64,000 nucleotides of DNA, taken from the NCBI GenBank assembly GCA_020632885.1, contig JACKEQ010000015.1, positions 62,001-126,000 of the forward strand, in the 5' to 3' direction. A model generated the notes under the pieces. It saw only the letters and a list, made by a program, of their open reading frames with translations, did not search any database and was not told the origin of the DNA. Source of the DNA: Alphaproteobacteria bacterium. Its GTDB lineage: Bacteria; Myxococcota_A; UBA796; GCA-2862545. This document shows, in pieces, positions 30,186 to 39,310 of the stretch. Positions within the stretch are counted from its first letter, which is position 1. Every line of letters starts with the position of its first letter. The position numbers and the translations under genes are program-made.

Positions 30186-31306
30186 GGCTCACCCCCGCAA
30201 TCCGGCAGAGGCCGTGCGAGGCGCTCGGAGCACCCGAAGGGCGTCGGATTCCGTGGGACGCCCGCGTCCGTGCAGCAGTACGCGTCGTCGTTCACCCAAC
30301 AGTACGGGAGCGGAGCGCCCCGCAGGCTCTCCAGGAAGGCCTGGAGGTCGAGCAGATCGGCGTCGTCGAGCCTCAGGGGCTGGATCTCGGGGGCCCTCCC
30401 GGAGCCGGCGGCACCTCCGTCGCGGTAGTACACGAGCACGTCCCACAGGCCGGGCAGGCTCCCGTCGTGCATGTAGGGTGCGGTCTCGGAGATGTGCCGG
30501 AGCGTCGGGGTCTGGAACCGCTGCAGCCCTCCGTCCGGGGCGCTCGGGGGTCCGTTCAGACCTGCGCCGATGCTGTACGAGCGACCGTCGGAGAGGGTGC
30601 TGCCGTTGTGGCACTCGTTGCACGAGGCCACACCGACGAACAGCCGTGCCCCGCGGGTCGCCTCCTCGCCGAGGCACGACGGATCCAGGCTCCCCCGATC
30701 CTGGCCCATGAAGCGATCGAAGGCGCTGTCGCGGCTCTCCAGGGTCTGGAGATACGCCGCCATCGCCTTGGTGACGTTCGCGAAGACCTCAGCGGGTGGC
30801 GTGCCCTCACAGTCACCGAACACCTCGGCGTAGCCGGCGTCTTGCGCGTCGCACACGTGGGTGGCCACGGTCTCCGTCGTCATGCCGTGGAACCCGAGCA
30901 GCGGGCGCCCCGACTGGACCCAGAGCGAGGGCTCGCCAGCGAGCCAACTGTACTGGCCACGCAGGGCGGCGTTGAACACCGTGGGCGCGTTCCTGGGCGA
31001 GGGCGCCCCGTCCACACCGCGGCTGGTGGGCTCGCCTCGGGGATCGGCGCCGGAGGTGGCGACGTCGTGGCAGGTGGCGCACGACAGGGTGCCGTCGCTG
31101 GAGAGCCCCCGGTCGAAGTAGAGCCTTCGACCGAGCTCCGCAGCCTCGGGTACGTTCCAGACCTCGTTGCCCTCCTGGACCGCGGGCGGCACATCGGGCG
31201 AGGGCTCCCGCCAGCGCAGCTCGTCCAGCAGGCGGTACTCGGACTCCGTCAGCACGGTCGGTTCGACGCAGCCGGAGAGCAGAAGGAGCAGGGGCCCACG
31301 CATCAT
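30182..31306 (-). CDS. Di-haem cytochrome c peroxidase/MauG-family lipoprotein
   Basis: 374 aa. Starts at ATG 31304-31306 (ATGA overlap with the kinase gene); the next ATG would also work. Lipoprotein signal LLLLLSGC (Cys13). Two c-type haem sites: CATCH (Cys76, Cys79, His80) and CNECH (Cys229, Cys232, His233). The surrounding sequence (LGRRLYFDRGLSSDGTLSC, APTVFNA, FQTPTLRHISETAPYMHDGS) is that of bacterial di-haem peroxidases. These reduce H2O2 with two electrons or oxidise a protein partner, as MauG does. A Cys-rich tail (CWVNDDAYCCTDAG) is unusual. The cupredoxin downstream could be the electron donor or acceptor. Confidence 0.92.
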   Translation of the reverse strand: MMRGPLLLLLSGCVEPTVLTESEYRLLDELRWREPSPDVPPAVQEGNEVWNVPEAAELGRRLYFDRGLSSDGTLSCATCHDVATSGADPRGEPTSRGVDGAPSPRNAPTVFNAALRGQYSWLAGEPSLWVQSGRPLLGFHGMTTETVATHVCDAQDAGYAEVFGDCEGTPPAEVFANVTKAMAAYLQTLESRDSAFDRFMGQDRGSLDPSCLGEEATRGARLFVGVASCNECHNGSTLSDGRSYSIGAGLNGPPSAPDGGLQRFQTPTLRHISETAPYMHDGSLPGLWDVLVYYRDGGAAGSGRAPEIQPLRLDDADLLDLQAFLESLRGAPLPYCWVNDDAYCCTDAGVPRNPTPFGCSERLARPLPDCGGEP

Positions 31307-34300
31307 GGGAATTCCAGATCGGTACCTGACCGGACCACACCGTAGCGCTCGGAGATCTCCCCCTGGACGTCGCCAGCCGCGTCGAGGAAGGCGGCGGTCA
31401 CCCAGAACGCCACCTCGCCCTGTGTACCCGCAGTGGCCAGCGTCTCCCCATCGGCGGAGAAGGCGAGGTCGGTCGCCCCTCCAGGGTGGGCGAAGGCCCG
31501 CCCGATCTCGCCCAGCGAATGAAGGTCGAACACCTGGAGGACGCCCTGCCGCGTGATCGTGGCGATCAGAGGCTCCGCGGGCGAGAAGGCCAGCCCGGCC
31601 ACCGCGCCCTCCACGGCCAGCACGTCCATCGAGGACGCAGGGCCACGGGAGATGAGCTGCACCCCGCCCTCCTCGGGAGCGAGCGCCACGAGGTGCCCTC
31701 CTGCATGGACGGCATGGGCGACGAAGCTGCCGGGGAAGACGTCCAGCCGGACGCCGTCCTCGCCGTCCAGGAGGTGGACGCCACCCCCGGTGCGTGCGGC
31801 GACCAGACCCGCCGTGGGTGCCCAGGTGAGCGCGGCGACCGGCGAGCCGAGGCCCACCTCCCAGAGCCTCGTCCCGTCGACGTCCCACGCACGCAGATCG
31901 CCGGCGCGGCCCGCCGAGACCACGACCTCCCGGCCGGGTCGCCACGCGACGGCGGTAGCACCGCCCACGTGCGCGCGACGGACCTCGACCGCGTACACGT
32001 TCTCCTCGAGGTCCAGGATCCGCAGGTCACCCTCCTGCGTCACCAGCGCGACGCGGCCTCCGGAGCCGGGGTCCAGGTCCGTGACCCGCACGAAGACCGA
32101 GGCGGCCTGCCGGCCTGTCGCACCGTCGAACCCCACGGGCCTCCCGAGCCGGTCGATCGTGAACAGCAGCCCATCGGCGGACCACCGGATGGCGGACACC
32201 TCCACCACCGCGTCGAACCCGCTCACCGGCGCCTCCCGCGGCAACACCCAGGTCCGCACGCGCTCGTCGGTGGCGGCGAACAGGCGGTCTGCCCCGAAGG
32301 CCAGCTCCGTCACGGGGCGGCCCGTGGGAATCCGACCCACCTCGCGTCCGGAGGTGGCGCTCCACACGCGGACGAACCCGTCTTCTGCAACGGTGGCGAG
32401 CCGCCGGCCATCGGGGCTCCACGCGACGTCGGCCACAGGCCCCAGATGGCCCGAGAGCGCGTGCCGCTGGACCGCCGGCCCGAGGTTCCAGATCTGCACC
32501 ATCCGGTCGGCGACCACGGCCAACGCACGTCCGTGGGGCGCGCACACGACACGCCCGCTCACCCTGTCCGCGTCGAGGTCCTGGCGCTCGCTGCCCGACA
32601 CCACCATCAGCCGCCCACCCGTGGTGGTCACTGCGATGGTGTCCGCCCCGCAGGCCGTCACGCTGCTTGCATCCACATCCACCCTCTGGGCGCGTCCCGG
32701 CGCACCGGGCACCACGACGTCGAGGCTACCGGCACGGGCCACGGCCAACCGGCCTTCCGGAAGCCCGACGGCGTCCGCGATGGGTGCGTCCCCCTCCACA
32801 AGCGCGCGAAACGGCCCGCAGGCGGTTTCGCCCATCACCACCGTGGACCCGACGACCGCGGTCCAGCCCCCGCCCGGAAAGGGACGGAGGTGTATGAAGG
32901 AGCCCGGCACCTGCCGCTCCGTGCCGTCCATGGAGCGGCAGACGAGGTGCGTCGCCGTGGCGCAGAGCAGATCCCCCGACGCCTCGTCCACCGCGAGCCC
33001 AGCGCAGGAGCGGTCCCAGCGGTGTTCCAGGCGGGGTCGCCATCCGCGGCCGAGACCCGCCAGGAGCCCTCGCGCCTCGGGGCGGTCCGCCAGCCCCAGG
33101 GCACCAGCCGCGTACGACTCGGCCCGAATGGTGTCGTTGGCGTCCAGCGCCAGGTTCGCCCGGTCGACGAGGGCCTGCGACAACGCAAGCGTGGCGCGGT
33201 GCTGCTCGCCCTCCACGCGCACCCACGACACCGCTCCCAGAGCCACGAGCACGACGCCAGCGACGACGGAGACGGCGAGAGGTGCCTGGTGCGGCCGGAG
33301 CCGCCGCCAGAGGCGCTCAAGATGTCCGTAGGCGTGGGCGCCCACCCACTGGCCCTCGATCCACGCGGTGAGATCGGACTCCAGCTCGCGGACCGTCGCG
33401 TAGCGGGCACCGGGGTCCGCGGCCATGGCCTTCCGGACGACGGACGCGAGCTCCGGCGGGACGTCCCCACGCGTGGGTACCCACAATCCAGGTGACGGGG
33501 GCGTACCGTCGAGGACTTCGCGCAGGGTGGCCCCGAGGGCGAACACATCCGCGGTCACCCCGACCACCGCCCCGTCCGAAGCCTGCTCGGGTGGCATGTA
33601 GGCCGCCGTGCCCGAGCCACGCGGGAGGGTGACGGTGCCGTCCGGCGCGAGCCGCCGGGCGAGCCCCCAATCGAACACCTGGACCTCGCCGAAGTCGCCG
33701 AGCATGACGTTCCCCGGCTTGAGGTCCAGGTGGACCACCCCCCTGGCGTGCGCGTAGGCCACCGCATCGCACACGGCGCGCACCGCCGACACCAGCCGCC
33801 GTAGGCTCCACCCACCTGCCGTCGTGGCCCAGCCGCCAGCCGACGCGAGGTGGACCTCCCGCGTCACCGCCCCGAGAGTCCGGCCCTCAACAGCCTTCAT
33901 CGTGAACGCGATCCCCCCGTTCGGGAGGTGCTCGAGGTCGTGGACCGGGACGACGCCCGGGTGCTGGAGCTGGGCGGTGATGCGGGCCTCCTCCACGAAC
34001 TGCCTGATGCGCTCGCCGTTCGCGATGAGGTCACGGGAGAGCTCCTTTCGAGCCACCTCGCGCACCAGGACGGGGTCGAACACCCGACGCACCTCGCCCA
34101 TCCCCCCGATCCCGAGCAGGCTTCGCGTCGCGTACCGCCCCCCTCCCGAAGCGCCGGGATCCCGGTGGGCCAGGAGCCACGCGAGGATGCGCTCGCCGGC
34201 GCCCTCCCCCGACGCCGCGAGCCGACGGAGCACCGGGAGAGCCGCGTCCGCCGCGAACGCGAAGATCTCCACGAGATCCCGCCAGTCGTCGGCTGGCGAT

Positions 34301-34857
34301 CCGCCCGGATGGGCACCGAGGCCGACGAGCTTCACCCGCCCATCCGGGGTGAGGCGCACGTCGGATGCGGTCAGGCCGCCATGCACGACACCCTCGCGGT
34401 GCAACACCGCCAACGCGCTCGCACACTGGGCGAGCCACGCCATGCCCCGCGGATCGCCGGCGACAGCGAGCGTCTCGAGGTCTCCACCCTCCACCCACTC
34501 CCGCACCACCCGAACGGGTGGCCCAGGATGGACCGCGTGCATGCGGGCGATGTGTGGATGCGCCAGGCGCTCGACCACCTGCATCGCGCGCCGAAGCGGC
34601 TCCAGGGCGGTGCCCGGTGGGCAGGCCACGTGGATGACCGTGAGCTCCAACGCAGGGTCGTAGACCCGCCACCGTCGCCCGGTGGCGTCCGGCTCGACGT
34701 GCCCCGTCGGTCGGGCGTCCGGCGGACGGTTGCCGGAGGTCGCACCGGATGCGCCGAGCAGCCGACGATGGACCCGGCACCGCGGGCACTCCGCCACGTG
34801 GCGGGCGACGTCCGGGCGCCTCTCCACCTCGAGCAGCAGATCGTCGGGCGGATGCAC
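31303..34857 (-). CDS. Zinc-finger/pseudokinase/Ser-Thr kinase/WD40 membrane protein next to an ECF sigma factor
   Basis: 1184 aa from GTG 34855-34857, just after the sigma stop; an ATG at 34893 would overlap that gene by 32 bases. Order: an anti-sigma-type zinc finger (His20-x3-Cys24-x2-Cys27); a degenerate kinase-like region (about 60-190) with HGGLTASDV in place of HRDLKPxN and no Gly loop; a full Hanks kinase (about 240-500) with GIGGMGEV, Lys271, HLDLKPGN 376-383 and DWG 396-398 (DFG variant); a membrane segment 526-547; and a WD40-like propeller from about 600. A sigma factor beside a kinase suggests phosphorylation-controlled ECF activity. The finger at the N-terminus makes this one protein look like anti-sigma factor and kinase in one. 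Confidence 0.87.
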   Translation of the reverse strand: MHPPDDLLLEVERRPDVARHVAECPRCRVHRRLLGASGATSGNRPPDARPTGHVEPDATGRRWRVYDPALELTVIHVACPPGTALEPLRRAMQVVERLAHPHIARMHAVHPGPPVRVVREWVEGGDLETLAVAGDPRGMAWLAQCASALAVLHREGVVHGGLTASDVRLTPDGRVKLVGLGAHPGGSPADDWRDLVEIFAFAADAALPVLRRLAASGEGAGERILAWLLAHRDPGASGGGRYATRSLLGIGGMGEVRRVFDPVLVREVARKELSRDLIANGERIRQFVEEARITAQLQHPGVVPVHDLEHLPNGGIAFTMKAVEGRTLGAVTREVHLASAGGWATTAGGWSLRRLVSAVRAVCDAVAYAHARGVVHLDLKPGNVMLGDFGEVQVFDWGLARRLAPDGTVTLPRGSGTAAYMPPEQASDGAVVGVTADVFALGATLREVLDGTPPSPGLWVPTRGDVPPELASVVRKAMAADPGARYATVRELESDLTAWIEGQWVGAHAYGHLERLWRRLRPHQAPLAVSVVAGVVLVALGAVSWVRVEGEQHRATLALSQALVDRANLALDANDTIRAESYAAGALGLADRPEARGLLAGLGRGWRPRLEHRWDRSCAGLAVDEASGDLLCATATHLVCRSMDGTERQVPGSFIHLRPFPGGGWTAVVGSTVVMGETACGPFRALVEGDAPIADAVGLPEGRLAVARAGSLDVVVPGAPGRAQRVDVDASSVTACGADTIAVTTTGGRLMVVSGSERQDLDADRVSGRVVCAPHGRALAVVADRMVQIWNLGPAVQRHALSGHLGPVADVAWSPDGRRLATVAEDGFVRVWSATSGREVGRIPTGRPVTELAFGADRLFAATDERVRTWVLPREAPVSGFDAVVEVSAIRWSADGLLFTIDRLGRPVGFDGATGRQAASVFVRVTDLDPGSGGRVALVTQEGDLRILDLEENVYAVEVRRAHVGGATAVAWRPGREVVVSAGRAGDLRAWDVDGTRLWEVGLGSPVAALTWAPTAGLVAARTGGGVHLLDGEDGVRLDVFPGSFVAHAVHAGGHLVALAPEEGGVQLISRGPASSMDVLAVEGAVAGLAFSPAEPLIATITRQGVLQVFDLHSLGEIGRAFAHPGGATDLAFSADGETLATAGTQGEVAFWVTAAFLDAAGDVQGEISERYGVVRSGTDLEFP

Positions 34858-34861
34858 CGCG

Positions 34862-35431
34862 TCACCACCCCGTGCGCACGAAGGACGTGCCATGACCGAG
34901 CTGGTCGAGGCGCGAGCGAAGCCCCCGCTCCAGCCGACGCCGCGAGCGCTGCAGGATCACGCGCACGGCGTCGTGGTCGCCGAGCTCGAGGATGTCCGCG
35001 ATCCGGTCGCGGGGCAGCAGCTCGACGTAGCGCAGGTAGACGACCTCCTGCTCGGTGGGCTCCAGGGTGTCGCTCGCGGCCTGTCGGAGGAGCTCCTCCC
35101 GCTCGTGCCTCCCGAGGTGACTGAGCGCATCGAGACCGGGCTCGGCGGGGTCCACGACCCCGTCCTCCACGAGGAGCTCCCGGGAACGCCGGATGTCGTT
35201 GAGCGCGAGGTGCTTCCCGATGCCGCAGATCCAGGTGCCGATGTTCGCGGAACCCTCGTAGGAGTCGAGCTTGCCCAGGGCCGTCACGAAGGCATCCTGG
35301 GTGAGCTCCTCGGCGCGGGCCCGATCCCCCACGATGCGAAGGCAGACGGCGAGCACGCGGTCCCGATGTCGGGCGAAGACCTCGCCGAAGTCCGCACGCA
35401 GCCGCTCGCGCCAGTCCTCGTGGGTGTTCAT
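34862..35431 (-). CDS. ECF-type RNA polymerase sigma factor heading a five-gene operon
   Basis: 189 aa from the ATG at 35429-35431 with a strong AGGAGGT site; longer in-frame starts are rejected. Region 2: DFGEVFARHRDRVLAVCLRI, AEELTQDAFVTALGKLDSY, IGTWICGIGKHLALNDIRR. Region 4: LEPTEQEVVYLRYVELLPRDRIADILELGDHDAVRVILQRSRRRL. All downstream genes to 28321 follow with overlaps or tiny gaps, so it probably controls them and itself. The partner zinc-finger kinase is next. Confidence 0.93.
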   Translation of the reverse strand: MNTHEDWRERLRADFGEVFARHRDRVLAVCLRIVGDRARAEELTQDAFVTALGKLDSYEGSANIGTWICGIGKHLALNDIRRSRELLVEDGVVDPAEPGLDALSHLGRHEREELLRQAASDTLEPTEQEVVYLRYVELLPRDRIADILELGDHDAVRVILQRSRRRLERGLRSRLDQLGHGTSFVRTGW

Positions 35432-35588
35432 GCGACCTCCTGGCGTGCTGTCGTCACATCGATGCGCGCGCGCCCGCTCGTGAGTGTGGCGAGCCCGACC
35501 CGTGTCACAGGAAAAGAAAAACTCGGGAGCTCCGTGACGATACCGCAAGTCGGCACACCCACCGGCGACCAAGAACCAGGGGTTCCCC

Positions 35589-35975
35589 ATGTTCCGCACC
35601 CTCCTCGCCGTCGGCCTCTCCATCCATCTGCTCGCCGCGTGTGCCTCTGGTCACGCGGCATCCGGCCAGTCCCTCGCCCTCCAGGACGACGAAGGGAAGA
35701 CGTTCGTCACCTGGGACGGACACGACGCCCGCGTCTACCGGGATGGCGGGCTGGTCGGAGAGGCCGCGGCCTCCTCCTGGGAGGCGGCGATGTGGACGGT
35801 GGACCTCGCTCCCCGCGGGGCGGTGACCGCCGCGTACCACTACGACCGTGTCCTCGCTCCCGGCGACCTCCCCGCGCTCGAGGTGTGCACGTGGCCCGCC
35901 ACCCATGCCGTGAAGGCCTGCGGGCTCGACACCACCTGTGACTGCAAGGAGGGGGCTCTGGCCTCCAGCCGGTGA
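35589..35975 (+). CDS. Small lipoprotein of unknown function
   Basis: 128 aa. Lipobox LAAC (Cys18) after a signal. A compact beta-rich domain (FVTWDGHDARVYRDGG, WTVDLAPRGAVTAAYHYDR) and a Cys-rich end (CTWPATHAVKACGLDTTCDCKEG). It is divergent from the sigma operon with 157 bases between; its promoter region contains the AT-rich stretch GGAAAAGAAAAAC near 35512. It could be a regulon member of that sigma factor, which is speculation. Confidence 0.65.
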   Translation: MFRTLLAVGLSIHLLAACASGHAASGQSLALQDDEGKTFVTWDGHDARVYRDGGLVGEAAASSWEAAMWTVDLAPRGAVTAAYHYDRVLAPGDLPALEVCTWPATHAVKACGLDTTCDCKEGALASSR

Positions 35976-35977
35976 GA

Positions 35978-38900
35978 TCAGGGCTCCCGGACCACCCGCC
36001 GCAGCGCGTGGGACCGTAGGCCCTCCACGAGCCCGTCGAGGGCGAGCGAATCCGACCCGGACGCGAGCACCCCGAAGCGACGCCGCACGCCCGGGAAGCC
36101 CGTCGTACCGGAGCTCCCGGCCACCCGCGCCGCCCGCGCCGCCTCCGCGTCGGCGTCCGAGGCCTCCAGCACCTCGGCCGCCTCGCCGTGGAGCACGCTC
36201 ACCCGCACCAGACGCAGCAGCCGGTCCGCCCCGAAGTCCTCGGCATCCAGCCAGAGACCCGCCTCGTCCGTGAGCAGCGCCGCCAGGCCCGGCACGCGGG
36301 CCGAGAGCGCACAGGCACCCACAGCGGGCTGCCCCGCCTTCCACGTCCCGTCCCGTCGCACCCAGCTCTCCAGGCGACCCCACTCGCCCCAGGCGCCCAG
36401 GAAGCCCTCCAGCACGGCCTTCGCGAGGTCGTGGGCCTCCCGGTGCAGGGGGTCCACCCGCACCACCACGGGCTGCGGTGGGCCCCAGCTCCGCACCCGG
36501 AACACCAGCGCCCCCACCCGCTCCTCGAGGGTGGCGAGCTGCCGGGCGGCCCGCTCCAGGTTCCGTCCCCGATCGACGGGCACCGGGACGTGCTGGGTCA
36601 CGAGCCGGTCGCGCACCCCGTGACCCCACGGGCGCCGGGCGAGCTCCCCGATCTTCGCGTAGCCGTCCTCGAACCGGTAGCGCGCCAGCCAGTCCGCCTG
36701 GAAGTCCTCCAGCTCGCCCGCCAGCGCCGCGTGCTCCTCGACGACGGCCGTGGTGGTCTGGAGCCGGTCCCAGCCGTCCTCCTCGAGGGTCCCGCCCTCC
36801 GAGAGGGCCGCGAGGAGCTCCGAGCGCGTGTGGCCGATGGCCTCCCACGTCCCCTCCCCCGCCACCGCGGTGTGCAGCTCCACGAGGCGCTGCCAGACGC
36901 CCTCCATGGCGTCCCAGTCCCCCGGGAGGCCCAGCGGGACGGGGCTCCTGGGCAGGTCGTCCAGCGGATCGAGGTGCAGGCCGAGCCCGTCGGGCGTGCG
37001 CCACATCGCGATGTATGCGCCGCCCTCGCTCACCGGCCGCCCCACGAGCAGGCGCGCGAGCGGGACGGTGACCTCGCGCTCCACGACCCGCTGCAGCGAC
37101 CGCGCGCCGTAGGTCGCGTCGAAGCCCACCGTGCCGATCCAGTCGCGCAGGCTGTCGTCGAGGGACACCACCACCCCCGAGCGGCGCAGGCCCCGCCGGG
37201 AGAGCACGCGCCCCACGATGCGCTGCACGAGCGGCTCGACGTCGTCGGGACCCAGCGCGCGGAACGGCACGACCTGGCCGATACGGTTGTAGAGCTCGGG
37301 CCGGAAGAAGTCGCGCGCGGCCGCCCGGTAGTGGGCCTCGTCGTCGCTGTCGGAGCCCCGCTCGAAGCCCGTGCGCCGACGGGCGCTCGCCACCCCGAGG
37401 TTGCTGGTCATCACCACGACGGTGTTCCGGAAGTCCGTCGTGTGACCTGCGGCGTTCGTCAGCCGTCCTTCGCCGAGCACCTGGAGCAGGAGGTCGAACA
37501 CCTCGGGCCCGGCCTTCTCGATCTCGTCGAGGAGCACGACGCTGAAGGGCTGGTTGGCCACCGCGCGCGTCAGGTCGCCGTCCGGACGCCCCGCACCCCC
37601 GACCAGACGCCGCAGCGCCGAGGGCCCGGAGACCTCGCTCATGTCGAAGCGCAGGAGCCGCTTGGCATCCCCGAACAGCCACGCCGCCAGCGCCTTGGCC
37701 GTCTCGGTCTTCCCGACCCCGGTGGGACCCACGAACAACAGCGTGGCCACGGGAATCTCGGGGTCGTCGAGCCCCTGCTGCAGGCAGAGGACGGCGTCGG
37801 TGGCCGCCCGCACGGCGTGGGGCTGCCCGATGATGTGCCGCTCGAACCACGCGCGGATCTCGCCGTCGGAACGGGCGGTCTCGGGCTCGAGCACGTAGCG
37901 GGGGAGCCCCGTGGCCCGCGAGAAGTACGCGAAGAGTTCGCCGGGCCCGACCAGACCGCGCCCGAAGCGGTCCTCGCGCTCGGCCTCGACGTCGCCCAGG
38001 AACCCGTGGAGCACCCGAACGCTCCGGCCCGGCTCCTCCATGCGCGGCCCGAAGCGCTCGGCCAGCCGCATCGCGGTCTCCAGGAGAGCGGGCTCGGCGG
38101 CGAGGTTGCGGACCTCCTCGACGGCCCGCGTGTGCTGGAGGAGCACGCGGTAGGTGGCCCGCGCGTCGAGGGGCTCGATGTGCAGGACGCGGAACCCCGC
38201 GAAGAAGCCCGGGTTCTTCAGGCGCGCGGCCTCCAGGCGCTCGGGCGTGCACTCGGCGAGGACCTTGATCTCCCCGCGCTGCAGGTGCGGCACGAGGAAG
38301 TCCGCCATGGTGACCTCGGACTGCGCGGAACGCCCGACCCACGCGAGCCCCGGGAGGTCGTCCACCACGAGGATGTCGCGGCGGTGGAAGAGCTCGTCCA
38401 CCATGGCCGCGAGGCGCGCCTCCCACTGGCCGACCATCGACATGCCCGCGATCAGCCGCGCCGCATCGACCCGCCAGAGGTCCGTGCGCTCCTGCAGCGT
38501 GCCGCCGCGATCGGCGAACCGCTGGGCGACCGCCTCGATGATGGCGGTCTTGCCCACACCCGGCTCGCCCACGAGGAGCACGGTGGACCCGTCCTGATCG
38601 AGCTGCTCGACGAGGAGGTCGACGATCGCGTCGCGCCCGAGGGCCGGCTGGAGACGCCCGTCCCGCGCGCGCTGGACGAGGTTCACGCCCACCGACCGGA
38701 GCTCCCATGCCGGCCGCCAGACCCGCTCGGCGGGGTCCTTCTCCTCCCGGTTGCTCGTGGTGGCCTTCGCCCGCCGCGGCTTCCGGCTGGGCAGCACGCT
38801 CGGGAGGTCCACCTCCACGTCGAGGAGCTCGAGGTGCTCGTCCTGGAGCGCCTCTGCGGCCATGAGCGCCGTGCGCCGCCCCTTCTTCGCCCACTCGGCC

Positions 38901-39310
38901 AGGTACACACCCAGGCGGGCGGGCAGCGCAGAGAGGCTGTCCACGGCGAAGGTCTCGGGGCCCAGCCGCGGGATCTGCACGCGCCAGAAGCCCTCGGCGG
39001 ACCACCGCGTGCAGAAGGCCGTCAGCCGCACCTTCACCGACGTGAGCTTCCGGTCGTCGCCGAACGCGATGGCCGTGTCGACCTCGGTCTTCCGGAGCGT
39101 GACCTCGGGGGAGAGCAGGAGCCGGTGGAGCTCGTCCGGAGGGGACTTCGGGACGTGCTCCATGAGGTGGATGGCGGCGTCGTCCAGGAGCTCCGCGAGG
39201 CTGGGCCCACGGAAGACGGCCTGGGTGAGCCCGGGCAGCCGGACCTCGAAGGTGTCGCGCTTGTCGAGGGCCACGAGGGCCGCGACGGTGATGGCGAAGG
39301 CGTCAGCCAC
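35978..39310 (-). CDS. Giant Clp-like AAA+ protein with release-factor-like C-terminal region (large paralog 1)
   Basis: 1110 aa from GTG 39308-39310, overlapping the upstream Clp gene by 8 bases. Residues 1-195 form the novel N-domain. D1: GEPGVGKT 248-255, Walker B position ILVVDD with no Glu; the D1 pore Tyr is Met (MSMVGQW). D2: GPTGVGKT 528-535, VVLLDE 591-596, TSN 635-637; the D2 pore GYVG is absent. After the D2 small domain (to about 770) come about 340 extra residues. Within these, about 800-1040 resembles RF2 domain 1 and the PCRF core: LATLEERVGALVFRVR, VVVRVDPLHREAHDLAK, FLGAWGEWG and AALLTDEAGLWL track RF2 blocks. No GGQ is present. The RF relation is my eye alignment. Confidence 0.85.
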   Translation of the reverse strand: MADAFAITVAALVALDKRDTFEVRLPGLTQAVFRGPSLAELLDDAAIHLMEHVPKSPPDELHRLLLSPEVTLRKTEVDTAIAFGDDRKLTSVKVRLTAFCTRWSAEGFWRVQIPRLGPETFAVDSLSALPARLGVYLAEWAKKGRRTALMAAEALQDEHLELLDVEVDLPSVLPSRKPRRAKATTSNREEKDPAERVWRPAWELRSVGVNLVQRARDGRLQPALGRDAIVDLLVEQLDQDGSTVLLVGEPGVGKTAIIEAVAQRFADRGGTLQERTDLWRVDAARLIAGMSMVGQWEARLAAMVDELFHRRDILVVDDLPGLAWVGRSAQSEVTMADFLVPHLQRGEIKVLAECTPERLEAARLKNPGFFAGFRVLHIEPLDARATYRVLLQHTRAVEEVRNLAAEPALLETAMRLAERFGPRMEEPGRSVRVLHGFLGDVEAEREDRFGRGLVGPGELFAYFSRATGLPRYVLEPETARSDGEIRAWFERHIIGQPHAVRAATDAVLCLQQGLDDPEIPVATLLFVGPTGVGKTETAKALAAWLFGDAKRLLRFDMSEVSGPSALRRLVGGAGRPDGDLTRAVANQPFSVVLLDEIEKAGPEVFDLLLQVLGEGRLTNAAGHTTDFRNTVVVMTSNLGVASARRRTGFERGSDSDDEAHYRAAARDFFRPELYNRIGQVVPFRALGPDDVEPLVQRIVGRVLSRRGLRRSGVVVSLDDSLRDWIGTVGFDATYGARSLQRVVEREVTVPLARLLVGRPVSEGGAYIAMWRTPDGLGLHLDPLDDLPRSPVPLGLPGDWDAMEGVWQRLVELHTAVAGEGTWEAIGHTRSELLAALSEGGTLEEDGWDRLQTTTAVVEEHAALAGELEDFQADWLARYRFEDGYAKIGELARRPWGHGVRDRLVTQHVPVPVDRGRNLERAARQLATLEERVGALVFRVRSWGPPQPVVVRVDPLHREAHDLAKAVLEGFLGAWGEWGRLESWVRRDGTWKAGQPAVGACALSARVPGLAALLTDEAGLWLDAEDFGADRLLRLVRVSVLHGEAAEVLEASDADAEAARAARVAGSSGTTGFPGVRRRFGVLASGSDSLALDGLVEGLRSHALRRVVREP

